DNA from: Gracilibacillus halotolerans
Lineage (GTDB): Bacteria > Bacillota > Bacilli > Bacillales > Amphibacillaceae
Assembly (NCBI RefSeq): GCF_014206945.1
Contig: NZ_JACHON010000001.1
Span: forward strand, 493,529-557,528
Length of the DNA stretch: 64,000 nucleotides
Reading direction: 5' to 3'
The translations under genes and the position numbers were made by a program. Of this stretch, positions 43,684 through 52,810 are shown piece after piece. The notes under the pieces were generated by a model that was not told where the DNA came from, made no database searches, and worked only from the letters and a program-made list of their open reading frames with translations. Every line of letters starts with the position of its first letter. Position 1 is the first letter of the stretch.

Positions 43684-44133
43684 TCACTCTCCACTTTTTC
43701 GAATAATATGATTTATAAAATATTGTAAAGCTAACTCGTACCCCTTACTTCCTAAGCCAACTATTTGACCTGCACAAACGGGAGCAAGCATTGACTGATG
43801 GCGAAACGTTTCTCTTTTATGCACATTTGATAAATGTACTTCGATAACAGGAATACTAATCGAACTAATTGCATCTCTTAAAGCAATACTCGTGTGCGTA
43901 TAAGCACCAGGATTGAAAATAATTCCATCATAAGTACCTTCCGCATCATGAATCCAATCGATAAGAACACCTTCATGATTCGATTGTTTGGAGTCCAAGG
44001 AGATGTTATCGTCTTTAGCTATACTTTCTAAACGTTTTACAATATCCGCTAATGTTTCTTTACCGTAAATCTCAGGCTCTCTTTTTCCAAGTCTGTTTAG
44101 GTTTGGGCCATTTAAAACTAACACCTTCCCCAT
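43684..44133 (-). CDS. aroQ: 3-dehydroquinate dehydratase, type II
   Basis: A 149-residue shikimate pathway enzyme that forms 3-dehydroshikimate. The catalytic Tyr is in LNRLGKREPEIYG (near 11-23), the NPGAYTHTS stretch is near 75-83 and the catalytic His in IPVIEVHLSNVHKRE (near 95). AAGAGGTGG precedes the ATG at 44133; 17 codons upstream lack an SD. It is the first gene of the aroQ-yqhT-efp unit; aroK lies about 4.5 kb to the right. Confidence 0.93.
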   Translation of the reverse strand: MGKVLVLNGPNLNRLGKREPEIYGKETLADIVKRLESIAKDDNISLDSKQSNHEGVLIDWIHDAEGTYDGIIFNPGAYTHTSIALRDAISSISIPVIEVHLSNVHKRETFRHQSMLAPVCAGQIVGLGSKGYELALQYFINHIIRKSGE

Positions 44134-44242
44134 ACTAGCCACCTCTTTACTACTTTTAAATTCCTCTCCAAACAATACTAACATAAAAAGCGGAATTTTT
44201 ATAAACAGGCGCTATTAATTTTACATAAATATTTTCCAGACT

Positions 44243-44746
44243 CTACTGTTCCGTATCAGCTTGATTTACGTACTGTTCATAACTAAAGGAAATCGAGTAA
44301 TGAATAAAAACACTATATAATATAAATAGGCATATGGTTGTAACTACAGTATCACTATCTAACTCATAAAATGCAGGGATATTAGGAAAGATCGGGTTAA
44401 GTAACCAAAATACCACAAACCATAACAAGGCTCCTAACACTATGCCCGGCAGTATGCCCGTGAACTGTTTCATTAATAAATAAATTAGAAAAGAGAATAG
44501 TAAAGATATCAAACATAAGACAAGTATAGATATTAGTTGCCCCAGCCAAGTATCAGTCCATTCATTCTGCAACCAGGAACGAAGAATAAAGCTTTTGGGG
44601 GTAATTGATGTAAAGTGAAAATAACCAGTTATCGCCCCAATCACTCCCCATATTAGTCCGCCAAAGATACCAACGCTAAAAACTCTAGGAATAAAAGATG
44701 GATTTTCATTCTGGTTTGTTTGAACAATTTTTCTCCTTGCTCGCAT
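44243..44746 (-). CDS. yqhR: YqhR-like membrane protein
   Basis: A 167-residue protein with four predicted membrane helices (about 18-40, 67-90, 95-118, 130-155) and short basic N- and acidic C-terminal tails. The pattern and location match B. subtilis yqhR, a membrane protein of unknown role. GAGGTG lies six bases before the ATG at 44746; the 18 codons upstream are dropped. Confidence 0.75.
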   Translation of the reverse strand: MRARRKIVQTNQNENPSFIPRVFSVGIFGGLIWGVIGAITGYFHFTSITPKSFILRSWLQNEWTDTWLGQLISILVLCLISLLFSFLIYLLMKQFTGILPGIVLGALLWFVVFWLLNPIFPNIPAFYELDSDTVVTTICLFILYSVFIHYSISFSYEQYVNQADTEQ

Positions 44747-44986
44747 TATCATCACCTCATTGGCTAGCTTATCCTGAACAAAAAAATTCATGCAAAACAT
44801 ATTCTCTCACAACTCAAACTTTCATTATCTAATACTTGTTTTTCTCCTCTTCCATCAGATAATATAAAGGTAGACTCTCATGTATCTATAAAGATTAACT
44901 TAATTTCCTTTTATTTGTATAAAAAATGACAGTAAACGGGTATAACTATATACAAACAACAAGATGACAAAAGGAGGTTTATCGAA

Positions 44987-45361
44987 ATGCAAACGAATAA
45001 AATGCCCATTATGATTTACGCAGTTATTGTATTAGCGGTTATAGGATTTCTATCTGCTTTGTTTTTAGATACTGCAGGACTTATTACTAGCGTGGTCACT
45101 TCATTATTGATCGGTGCATTATTATTTGGAGCAATCTATTTAATTTTTATAAGAAGAAAACGTTCAGATGAATTAACGAAATATAGAAAAGCAGTGAAGC
45201 AATCGAAAAGAAAATATCATACCCAGAGCAAACGAGCTCCAAATCCGTCTAATTTCAATGTTTCCTCTATGAAGTTAACTAATAACAGTCGAAAAAATGC
45301 ACCTCACTTACGTGTTATTGAGGGAAATAAAGGTAAAAAGAAAAACAGAGCTTCTTTATAA
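44987..45361 (+). CDS. yqhP: SA1362 family membrane protein (YqhP-like)
   Basis: A 124-residue protein with two membrane helices (about 8-28 and 33-55) followed by a very basic cytoplasmic tail (RRKRSDELTKYRKAVKQ, then many Lys and Arg). The positive tail could contact nucleic acid or membrane lipid; this is only inference. AAAGGAGG precedes the ATG. The last codons form the left arm of its terminator. Confidence 0.75.
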   Translation: MQTNKMPIMIYAVIVLAVIGFLSALFLDTAGLITSVVTSLLIGALLFGAIYLIFIRRKRSDELTKYRKAVKQSKRKYHTQSKRAPNPSNFNVSSMKLTNNSRKNAPHLRVIEGNKGKKKNRASL

Positions 45362-45374
45362 CAGCTCTGTTTTT
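45341..45374 (+). terminator. Terminator of yqhP
   Basis: AAAAACAGAGC (45341-45351) pairs perfectly with GCTCTGTTTTT (45364-45374). The left arm lies within the end of the coding region and the stop codon in the loop. Confidence 0.85.
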
Positions 45375-45478
45375 GCTTTTTAGATCGCTTATCTTTAGCA
45401 GAGATTTTTCTTTATTTTAAACAAAGTAATGATATAATTCTAGTAGTAGCAATTTCTAACTGTATTGGGGGATGTAAC

Positions 45479-45874
45479 GTGACAGACTTATATATTTTAC
45501 TAGGAATAATAGCTTTACTTATCCTATTTGGACTTTATCGTTTTTTCAAACAAAAAAGAATACTAACCTCTTTACCTGAGGAAGATTTCAGACAGGGTTA
45601 TCGTAAAGCCCAATTAATTGATGTAAGGGAACCTAATGAATATGACGGTGGCCATATACTTGGTGCAAGGAATATTCCTCTTACTCAATTAAAACAACGA
45701 TTAACCGAATTACGCAAGGACCAACCTATCTACTTGTACTGCCAATCAGGTTCGCGCGCTGGACGTGCTGCACTGATGTTAAATAAAAATGGTTATAAAG
45801 ACCTTTACCAGTTACAGGGTGGCTTTAAAAAATGGACTGGAAAGATTAAGAAAACGAAAAAATTAGATTACTAA
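45479..45874 (+). CDS. yqhL: Membrane-anchored rhodanese-like protein YqhL
   Basis: A 131-residue protein with one N-terminal membrane helix (residues 4-20) and a single rhodanese domain with the active-site Cys in YLYCQSGSRAGRAA (near 84-97). DVREPNEYDGGHILGA marks the domain start. It probably transfers sulfur or handles persulfide at the membrane. The start is GTG at 45479 after GGGGGATGTAAC. Confidence 0.88.
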   Translation: MTDLYILLGIIALLILFGLYRFFKQKRILTSLPEEDFRQGYRKAQLIDVREPNEYDGGHILGARNIPLTQLKQRLTELRKDQPIYLYCQSGSRAGRAALMLNKNGYKDLYQLQGGFKKWTGKIKKTKKLDY

Positions 45875-45884
45875 ATTTAAATGT

Positions 45885-45922
45885 AAACTGCTAACTTATT
45901 TCAATGAGTTAGCAGTTTTTTT
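45885..45922 (+). terminator. Terminator of yqhL
   Basis: AAACTGCTAACT (45885-45896) pairs with AGTTAGCAGTTT (45907-45918), followed by a run of T. Confidence 0.9.
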
Positions 45923-46001
45923 GTCTCCTTATGTATAACGATTCAATTTGTTGCAAACACTATTTGAAAATAACTATTCCACATTTAAAGGAAGAGTGAA
46001 A

Positions 46002-47654
46002 ATGAATCTACAGATAAATAGAGATACCGATTATGTAGAGCAATTTCAAAATAAAATAGAAGATCCAACTAGTCTAACAAGCTGGGATTTATTTAAACAA
46101 TCCTACCAAATTGCTGAAACCGTTAAAATTGATAGTTTTACTGATTTAGTCTCTTTAAAATTACTACCCGATTTAGAACTTCTGCCGCATCAAAAAGAAT
46201 GTGCCGAAACTGTAATTCAAGAAATGAACGGAAGAGCACTACTCGCAGATGAAGTTGGCTTAGGGAAAACGATAGAGGCTGGAATCATTTTAAAAGAATA
46301 TCTCGTACGTGGATTAGTAAAAAAAGTATTGATTCTTGTTCCAGCATCTCTTGTTAACCAATGGACCGCCGAACTTAATCAGAAGTTTTTAATACCTGCA
46401 AACCCTGCTACTAAGCGAGTTAATTGGGAACACACTGATATCATAATTTCTACCTTAGATATGGCAAAATCCGAAAGACATCGGAAAGCTATTCTTGAGC
46501 AAGATTATGATCTTGTTATTGTTGATGAGGCACATAAATTAAAAAACCATAAAACAAAGAATTTCGCATTTGTGCAACAACTGAAAAAGAAATATTGTCT
46601 ATTACTTACCGCCACACCCATTCAAAACAAATTAACGGACATTTATAACCTTATCTCTATTTTGCGACCTGGTTATCTAGGTAGCTATGACGAGTTTATG
46701 AAAAATTACCGTCAACAAAACAAACATGTGAGCGACCCATATTTAAAGCAGCTAATTAGTAAGGTTATGGTAAGAAATCGCAGAAAAGAAACGGGTATAA
46801 CCTGGACAGACCGTAAGATAGAAACAGTTTGGGTAGATTTCACCGAGAAAGAACAACAAACATATTTAGCAATTGAGGATTTTTTCAGACAAAGAACGGT
46901 TATCTCTTCTCTTACCTATCGTCGTGAATTATGTAGTTCCCGTGAAGCTTGTTATTTGTCATTAAAAAAATGGGGAGAAGCAGATGAATCTAAGAATAAT
47001 GACGTCCAATTACAGCAACTTTTACAAAGTATAGGAGAGTTACCACACCATTCTAAAGCCTTAAAATTAATCGACTTAATTAAAAATTCAAACGAAAAAT
47101 TTATTGTCTTCACTGAATATCGTGCCACGCAAATCTATTTGCAGTGGTTGCTGCATCAAGAGAAGATACCGACCGTTATTTTCCGGGGAGGATTTAAAAA
47201 AGGTAAGAAGGACTGGATGCGCCAGCTATTCCAGAATCAGGCCCGTGTAATGATTGCGACAGAGGCAGCTGGTGAAGGGATAAACCTTCAGTTTTGTCAT
47301 CACTTAGTAAATTATGATTTACCATGGAATCCGATGCGACTAGAACAGCGAATTGGAAGGTTGCATCGATTTGGACAGGAAAATGATGTGCATATATATA
47401 ATTTTGCTATACGTAATACGATAGATGAACATGTGATGAATTTACTCTACTCGAAAATTAAATTGTTTGAGAATGTTGTAGGTCAATTAGATGAGATATT
47501 ATCGGAGCTACAAGTTAGTAATTTAGAAAAAGAAATTGAATCTATTTTTAAAGAATCAAAATCAATAGGTGAGACAAAAATCAAGCTAGATAATTTAACA
47601 GCTGTTATTTCCTCACACAATACAGATACTGAATTGGAGGAAAAATCTATATGA
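46002..47654 (+). CDS. yqhH: SNF2-family DNA-dependent ATPase/helicase YqhH
   Basis: A 550-residue superfamily 2 ATPase. Motif I is DEVGLGKTIEAG (near 80), motif II VDEAHKLKNH (near 172), motif III LLTATPIQNK (near 200). The C-terminal lobe has FTEYRATQIYLQWLL and motif VI QRIGRLHRFGQ (near 447). It resembles RapA/HepA-like enzymes that remodel nucleic acid-protein complexes; the substrate is unknown. The ATG at 46002 follows AAAGGAAGAG; 18 codons upstream are excluded. It is coupled to yqhG by a 4-base overlap. Confidence 0.88.
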   Translation: MNLQINRDTDYVEQFQNKIEDPTSLTSWDLFKQSYQIAETVKIDSFTDLVSLKLLPDLELLPHQKECAETVIQEMNGRALLADEVGLGKTIEAGIILKEYLVRGLVKKVLILVPASLVNQWTAELNQKFLIPANPATKRVNWEHTDIIISTLDMAKSERHRKAILEQDYDLVIVDEAHKLKNHKTKNFAFVQQLKKKYCLLLTATPIQNKLTDIYNLISILRPGYLGSYDEFMKNYRQQNKHVSDPYLKQLISKVMVRNRRKETGITWTDRKIETVWVDFTEKEQQTYLAIEDFFRQRTVISSLTYRRELCSSREACYLSLKKWGEADESKNNDVQLQQLLQSIGELPHHSKALKLIDLIKNSNEKFIVFTEYRATQIYLQWLLHQEKIPTVIFRGGFKKGKKDWMRQLFQNQARVMIATEAAGEGINLQFCHHLVNYDLPWNPMRLEQRIGRLHRFGQENDVHIYNFAIRNTIDEHVMNLLYSKIKLFENVVGQLDEILSELQVSNLEKEIESIFKESKSIGETKIKLDNLTAVISSHNTDTELEEKSI

Positions 47655-48448
47655 TAAATAATTTACATGATTTTCTACATGATTTTTTCGAGCTTCATGA
47701 TTGTGAAGTTCATAAAACGGACGAAGGGCTTTTACATGTAAAACTAACTAGAGAATTAGACGAAGCATTAATGAATCGCCCCTTTTATTGGCACTATATG
47801 GACAAATTAAATCAAGTTGGAGAGCCAACCACACTACAATTAGATATTAATAAAAAGCAATCAGAATCAAATGGAGAGTGGATTCATTTTGGTAGTCCAC
47901 GTTTACAACAAATATTTAATTTTATTGAAAAAAAAGCTAAATATACTGTGTTATACGAAAAAAGGGAGTCTACGGTTCAAGAACCACTTTATCCATGGTT
48001 AATCTGTAATCTCCGCGTTAATTACTGTGGACTTCAAAAGAAAGAAGTAATTTATTCGATTGGTCTTCATTTGATACACGGTGCAATCTTATTAGATATG
48101 ATGAATCGACTCGAATCTCTATCATTTGATCGCATGATGAGTGACTATACCTACACGATATCTCCAATCATTCGACCAGTTAGTGGATTAAAAAGAGTAT
48201 ACGATTTTATAGAAAGTAATATAGAGCAAGAGGATTTAACCTGGGCGGAGCAAGCAATGCAAACATTGAATGAGGAAGTGGAATTACTTCAGCATTTTTA
48301 TTATGAAGAGAATGAAGAGGAGTTATTTCAACAGGAGAAAGAAGACTTAACAAAACGGCTCTATCCTACCATTTCAATAGAGATTATTAATGCAGGAATT
48401 TTTTATATTTCTAATGACTCCACATCCAAATTGATGATGGATAAATAA
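47651..48448 (+). CDS. yqhG: YqhG family protein, partner of YqhH
   Basis: A 265-residue soluble, acidic protein with no recognised catalytic motif. It starts MINNLHDFLHDFFELHDCEV and includes the conserved PFYWHYMDKLNQVGEPTTL and GSPRLQQIFNFIE. The start ATG overlaps the helicase stop (ATGA) and GGAGGA lies just upstream, so equal amounts are likely made. Fixed pairing with YqhH in Bacilli suggests a complex; function is unknown. Confidence 0.85.
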   Translation: MINNLHDFLHDFFELHDCEVHKTDEGLLHVKLTRELDEALMNRPFYWHYMDKLNQVGEPTTLQLDINKKQSESNGEWIHFGSPRLQQIFNFIEKKAKYTVLYEKRESTVQEPLYPWLICNLRVNYCGLQKKEVIYSIGLHLIHGAILLDMMNRLESLSFDRMMSDYTYTISPIIRPVSGLKRVYDFIESNIEQEDLTWAEQAMQTLNEEVELLQHFYYEENEEELFQQEKEDLTKRLYPTISIEIINAGIFYISNDSTSKLMMDK

Positions 48449-48450
48449 AA

Positions 48451-48482
48451 ATAGCTGCGTAAGGATATCCTGCGCAGCTATC
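48451..48482. terminator. Hairpin between yqhG and yqzE
   Basis: TAGCTGCG (48453-48460) pairs with CGCAGCTA (48474-48481). The minus strand has TTTTTATTT after the stem, so it ends yqzE; on the plus strand the T content is weaker but it may also end yqhG. Confidence 0.75.
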
Positions 48483-48669
48483 ATTTCTTTCGTTGAAAAA
48501 ATAGGCGGAATGCAAACGGCAATATCCCAAACCATTTGTTAGAATAGGTAACCGTTTCTTCTGACTTGTCTTCTCTCTGTTTCTTTCTTTTATCTTTTGG
48601 TGTATCCATGTACTTTACAATTCTCTGTGTCATGTATTTTACATAATCTTGATTTGCTATTGGTATCAC
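48481..48669 (-). CDS. yqzE: YqzE family small protein
   Basis: A 62-residue protein: a DYVKYMTQRIVKYMD helix, a highly charged middle (KDKRKKQREDKSEE) and a C-terminal hydrophobic YSNKWFGILPFAFRLFF. This matches B. subtilis YqzE, which lies downstream of the comG operon region there. The function is unknown. The GTG start is only one base from AAAAGGA; family members begin about where codons 2-4 (ATA, CCA, ATA) lie, so the true start is uncertain. Confidence 0.8.
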   Translation of the reverse strand: MIPIANQDYVKYMTQRIVKYMDTPKDKRKKQREDKSEETVTYSNKWFGILPFAFRLFFQRKK

Positions 48670-48711
48670 ATCCTTTTATTAACTAGCTTTACCAAGGATG
48701 GATATATTATT

Positions 48712-49203
48712 CTAAATGAATGAAATAATTTCATTCGCTATTTCGTCAACCGACTTACCATCTGTTTTGACAATAAAATCAGCTACTTCTTTATATTTCG
48801 AAATGCGAGCCTTTAATAATTCTTTTTTATCTGTATTTTCGTTGCTCCAAATTGGACGTGTTTCATCATCAGACAAGCGTTGATTTATTTCTTCCCATGA
48901 AGTATCTAGATAAATAACCATTTCCTGTTGTTTAAGAAATTTTCGATTTTCTTCTCGTTCAATAATTCCTCCACCAGTTGCTACGATTGTTTGCTCTAAG
49001 TTCGTTTTCTTAAGTACAGATGATTCGTAATCTCTAAAAACTTGTTCTCCTCTTTCCCTAAATATCTCTGGTATACTTTGTTTGTATTCTTGAACAATCA
49101 TATCATCTGTATCCTGCAATTTCCAACTGAGCTTCGTCTGCAAAGCCTTGGCGATACTTGTTTTTCCACTCCCCATAAATCCAACTAAAAATACACTTTT
49201 CAT
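48712..49203 (-). CDS. aroK: Shikimate kinase
   Basis: A 163-residue P-loop kinase forming shikimate 3-phosphate. Walker A is LVGFMGSGKTSIAKAL (near 6-21), the shikimate-binding DTDD lies near 33, FRERGEQVFRDYE near 53 and VATGGGIIE near 75-83. GAGGAG lies 8 bases before the ATG at 49203; 17 codons upstream are excluded. It is divergent from comGA. Confidence 0.92.
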   Translation of the reverse strand: MKSVFLVGFMGSGKTSIAKALQTKLSWKLQDTDDMIVQEYKQSIPEIFRERGEQVFRDYESSVLKKTNLEQTIVATGGGIIEREENRKFLKQQEMVIYLDTSWEEINQRLSDDETRPIWSNENTDKKELLKARISKYKEVADFIVKTDGKSVDEIANEIISFI

Positions 49204-49305
49204 AAACATGACTCCTCTAAAAAAATTATCAAAAAAATGAAGGAATAGTAACATCCTTGTCGAATTATATACTATAGCGAAGTAAAAAGGAGGTTAACTA
49301 AGGTA

Positions 49306-50328
49306 TTGGATAAAGCAATTACCCTTACCAACCATATTATTGAAGAAGCTATTAAACATTTAGCAACTGATATTCATTTTATTCCAGATGAAGAAAATGT
49401 CAAACTATATTACAGAATTAATGGATATCGACACAACTTCTCCTCGCTTAGTCTATCACAATATCAAACATTGCTCTCTTATTTAAAATTCACTGGTAAA
49501 ATGGATATTGGACAAACACGTAAACCTCAAAGTGGGACGATTCCATTTAAATTAAAAAATTCGAACTACTCTCTCCGTATTTCTACCCTTCCTTCCCTAT
49601 CTATGGAAAGCCTAGCTATTCGAATCCTCGAAGAAAGCATTCATTATAGCCTGCAGCGCTTGTTCCTATTTCCTAATCAAACAAACGCTGTGATGCGATT
49701 GCTAGAGCATTCATCTGGAATCATTCTGTTTACAGGACCAACAGGATCAGGTAAGTCTACAACTATGTATGGAATTGTTGCGGCTGTAGTTGAAAGAACG
49801 AACTGCCAAACGATAACGTTAGAAGACCCTGTGGAAAAGAAATTAGACAATGTATTGCAAGTACAAATTAATGAATCTTCTGGATTCACCTATGATACAG
49901 GTCTAAAAGCTGCTTTAAGACACGACCCTGACATTATATTAGTCGGGGAAATAAGAGATAAAGAAACGGCACAATTTGCTTTTCGAGCAGCTAATACTGG
50001 ACATCTCGTTATCTCGACGCTACACGCTAGGAACACTATAGGAACTATCCATCGATTGAAAGAAATGAATATATCGAACACGGATCTCGAACAAAATCTT
50101 ATTGCTATAGCCTCCACAAATCTTCTACCTCTTACAATCCCAAAATATCACAATGAACGAGCAGCCATTATTGAATTATTAAGTGGGAATGACCTACTGT
50201 CCATTATTCAATTTGGGGATAACGACCAAAATAAAATTCCAAATCCTTCATTTTTAAAATTAAGGAGACGTGCATATGCGTATGGTTTCATTAATGATCC
50301 GGTTCGCCCGACGCCTCCTTCCGATTAG
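49306..50328 (+). CDS. comGA: Competence ATPase ComGA
   Basis: A 340-residue GspE/PilB-type ATPase that drives assembly of the DNA-uptake pseudopilus. Walker A is FTGPTGSGKSTTMYG (near 142-156), the Asp box TLEDPVEKKLD near 174 and the Walker B and His box region ILVGEIRDKETAQF near 207. The start is TTG; AGGAGG lies 12 bases upstream and a weaker AAGG lies two bases before. I found no AAAA-N5-TTTT ComK box pair in the short gap to aroK. Confidence 0.94.
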   Translation: MDKAITLTNHIIEEAIKHLATDIHFIPDEENVKLYYRINGYRHNFSSLSLSQYQTLLSYLKFTGKMDIGQTRKPQSGTIPFKLKNSNYSLRISTLPSLSMESLAIRILEESIHYSLQRLFLFPNQTNAVMRLLEHSSGIILFTGPTGSGKSTTMYGIVAAVVERTNCQTITLEDPVEKKLDNVLQVQINESSGFTYDTGLKAALRHDPDIILVGEIRDKETAQFAFRAANTGHLVISTLHARNTIGTIHRLKEMNISNTDLEQNLIAIASTNLLPLTIPKYHNERAAIIELLSGNDLLSIIQFGDNDQNKIPNPSFLKLRRRAYAYGFINDPVRPTPPSD

Positions 50329-51331
50329 TCCTATGCACATAAAAAAAGAATATATCATCATTCGGTCTATCCATCAATTGTTAGCAAATAATTACTCATT
50401 AAAAGAGGCTCTTGACATACTCCATTGGGATAAATCGATTCAACCCTTTATAGAAAAGATGGTTCATTCTTTAAAAAATGGGCAAAGCTTTTCAAAAACC
50501 TGTCAATCCCTTGGTTTTTCAAGTCATACTACTTCTTTATTAAGCTTAGCTATCGAAAATGGCGATCTATTTCATAGTATTTCCTTATGTAGACAACTAC
50601 TAGAAAATAAATTAAACTTTTCGAAAAAACTTTCTGCCATCTCAAAGTATCCGTTATTTTTAATAGCCTTCTTCTTTTTTCTGTTAATCATGATTAAACT
50701 TGTAATACTCCCCCACTATACCTCACTATTCCAATCAGAAATTCCTTATTTACACAACGCTTATATCATTATCGATAGTATTATTTACTTGATTATAGGT
50801 ACATTATTTATTGGACTTCTATGGACAAGTACTAGTAAATGGTTCATCCCACTTATAACCCCGCAAACTAAGGTTACGATTATTCGCTTTTTTCCTATTT
50901 ATCGCAAGTACAAAACGTTAGAAACAACATTACTTCTTTGTTCTCATCTACTATCCTTCATGCATACAAATTTGTCTCTGAAAGAATGTATGCAGTTATT
51001 GAAAGCCGAGGAGAATGATTCTCTCTATAGCTATTATGCACACATAATAGAAAAGCATTTGGCTAGCGGTTATTCGTTCTCAACCGTTCTTCCGACCTGT
51101 TCCTTATTAACAGAACAATTACAGTGGATTTTACAGGATAACAAACATCATGCACAGGTAATGAAAGACCTTGAGATGTATACTGCCAATTTATTAAACG
51201 AAATAAATTTGTTTCTAGAAAACACGTTAAAATGGTTCCAGCCTATAATATTAGGTATTATAGCTATTTTTATCGCGATTATTTACTTATCAATGATGTT
51301 ACCACTTTACGAATATATTCAATATTTATAA
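50276..51331 (+). CDS. comGB: Competence membrane protein ComGB
   Basis: A 351-residue GspF/PilC-type platform protein with three membrane helices (about 128-150, 173-192, 325-347) and two repeated GspF domains (NNYSLKEALDILH and TNLSLKECMQLLKA). It anchors ComGA and the growing pseudopilus. The ATG at 50276 is 8 bases after AAGGAG. It overlaps comGA by 53 bases. Confidence 0.92.
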   Translation: MRMVSLMIRFARRLLPISPMHIKKEYIIIRSIHQLLANNYSLKEALDILHWDKSIQPFIEKMVHSLKNGQSFSKTCQSLGFSSHTTSLLSLAIENGDLFHSISLCRQLLENKLNFSKKLSAISKYPLFLIAFFFFLLIMIKLVILPHYTSLFQSEIPYLHNAYIIIDSIIYLIIGTLFIGLLWTSTSKWFIPLITPQTKVTIIRFFPIYRKYKTLETTLLLCSHLLSFMHTNLSLKECMQLLKAEENDSLYSYYAHIIEKHLASGYSFSTVLPTCSLLTEQLQWILQDNKHHAQVMKDLEMYTANLLNEINLFLENTLKWFQPIILGIIAIFIAIIYLSMMLPLYEYIQYL

Positions 51332-51343
51332 GGAGAGATACTA

Positions 51344-51658
51344 GTGATTAATAATGACAAAGGATTCACATTAATTGAGATGTTAATTGTTCTTGCTGTT
51401 ATCACAATTCTACTTGTAATTATGGTTCCAAATTTATCTAGTCAAAATTCAGAAATCCAGGCAAAAGGCTGTGATGCATTACTAAGCATGGTAGAAAATC
51501 AGGTATTAGCGTACGAGTTGGATAAAGGTAATAAGCCGCAAAATTTACAGTTGTTAGTAAAAGAAGGATATATCAAAGATCTAACATGTGGAAATGGCGC
51601 AAAGCAAATAAGCATAAAATCAGAAAATCCTTACGAATTGGAAATAGTAGATGTTTAA
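51344..51658 (+). CDS. comGC: Major competence pseudopilin ComGC
   Basis: A 104-residue prepilin. The ComC-processed signal is KGFTLIEMLIVLAVI with cleavage after the Gly (residue 7) and Glu at +5. The C-terminal domain has the two cysteines (CDALLS and LTCGNG) that form the intramolecular disulfide. It is the main pseudopilus subunit. The start is GTG at 51344 after AGGAGAGATACTA. Confidence 0.94.
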   Translation: MINNDKGFTLIEMLIVLAVITILLVIMVPNLSSQNSEIQAKGCDALLSMVENQVLAYELDKGNKPQNLQLLVKEGYIKDLTCGNGAKQISIKSENPYELEIVDV

Positions 51659-52088
51659 ATCAGAACGTGGGTATACATTAACCGAATTATTACTTGTGTT
51701 AAGCATTGTTAGTTTCTTATTAAGTGTTATTGGGGGCATTACCTATGTTACGTATGAAAGATGGATGTTTCAGCAATTTTTACACCAATTCAATCAAGAT
51801 TTGCTATATATGCAGCAGAATACAATGATAAAAAATCAACGTTATCAGCTTTTCGTACATTCCGACCAGAATGGTTATACCATTAGAGAAGTAGGTTACG
51901 GAAAGGCATTAAAAGAAAGAAGACTACCTAATCATTGGAAAATCCGTACGGGTAGTCTTAGCTTGCCCATACAATTTTCACGTAGTGGTTCATTGAATAA
52001 CCCCGGTTCCTTCAGCATTGTTACAAACCATTTTCGCTTTCAAATTATATGCCCATTCGGATCAGGTAGGTGTTATCATGCAAAATAA
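51651..52088 (+). CDS. comGD: Minor competence pseudopilin ComGD
   Basis: A 145-residue prepilin-like protein with the processing site RGYTLTELLLVLSIVSFLLS at residues 6-25. It overlaps comGC by 8 bases. The two Cys near the end (IICPFGSGRC) could form a disulfide. It is a minor pilin that helps start pseudopilus assembly. Confidence 0.9.
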   Translation: MFKSERGYTLTELLLVLSIVSFLLSVIGGITYVTYERWMFQQFLHQFNQDLLYMQQNTMIKNQRYQLFVHSDQNGYTIREVGYGKALKERRLPNHWKIRTGSLSLPIQFSRSGSLNNPGSFSIVTNHFRFQIICPFGSGRCYHAK

Positions 52089-52410
52089 TAAAGGGTTTTC
52101 TATTGTGGAGGTGTTGTTAGGAACAATCCTTTTCTTTAGTATGCTTACAACTATTTTGCCAATAAGCATACAAATATATCAAGAGAAGAAAAGTCTTTAT
52201 GATGAGAAATTGATTCATCATACGCTATACGAAGAGCTAAAAAAAGCACAGGGTACACAAGCTATCATAGATGGTGAAAAAATTCAACATAGCATTAAAA
52301 ACAAGAAATTTTCCATTATTATGAGTGTGGAAGAACCGTATGTAAAAGCTTGTGCACAGTGGGAAAACTTTCGGACGCAAAAGGAAGTCTGTTTCTATGA
52401 TCTTCCGTAA
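52078..52410 (+). CDS. comGE: Minor competence pseudopilin ComGE
   Basis: A 110-residue prepilin with KGFSIVEVLLGTILFFS at residues 5-21. It overlaps comGD by 11 bases. The ATG at 52078 follows AGGTAGGTG; the frame is open for 20 codons more but these lie in comGD. ComGE is the most divergent of the set, so identity rests on order and the prepilin motif. Confidence 0.85.
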   Translation: MQNNKGFSIVEVLLGTILFFSMLTTILPISIQIYQEKKSLYDEKLIHHTLYEELKKAQGTQAIIDGEKIQHSIKNKKFSIIMSVEEPYVKACAQWENFRTQKEVCFYDLP

Positions 52411-52810
52411 TCAGAAAGGTGCGATACTAACAGAGTGGTTATTAGCTATCATTTTGTTTATTTTCATTATCCAATTGGCTTTCCCACTGTTCCAATTGAT
52501 GAATGGAAATAAAAATCAGCTATCCCCCCTCCTGTTCTTTTATCATCAGTTAGAGATAGAGCTACAACAAGCCACAGATATTGGTTGGGACAATCAATCG
52601 ATTTTTTTCTCAGATACTAACAACCGGAGAATAAGTATCTCAACATATGGCTCTCATATAAGAAAGCAGGTCAATTATCAAGGTCATGAAATATTATTAA
52701 GAGATATTGAACATTTTCGAGTTAGTGGACGAGAAGATTCACATTTAAAAGTGATAATAACGCTTAGGAATGGAGATAGCCTTGAAAAGTATATTGAAAT
52801 TACACCTTAA
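52397..52810 (+). CDS. comGF: Minor competence pseudopilin ComGF
   Basis: A 137-residue protein with an N-terminal QKGAILTEWLLAIILFIF hydrophobic segment and the ComGF-type beta domain (LEIELQQATDIGWDNQSIFF). Processing may be atypical because Ala follows the Gly. The ATG at 52397 is 9-10 bases after AAAGGAAG. It overlaps comGE by 14 bases. Confidence 0.87.
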   Translation: MIFRNQKGAILTEWLLAIILFIFIIQLAFPLFQLMNGNKNQLSPLLFFYHQLEIELQQATDIGWDNQSIFFSDTNNRRISISTYGSHIRKQVNYQGHEILLRDIEHFRVSGREDSHLKVIITLRNGDSLEKYIEITP

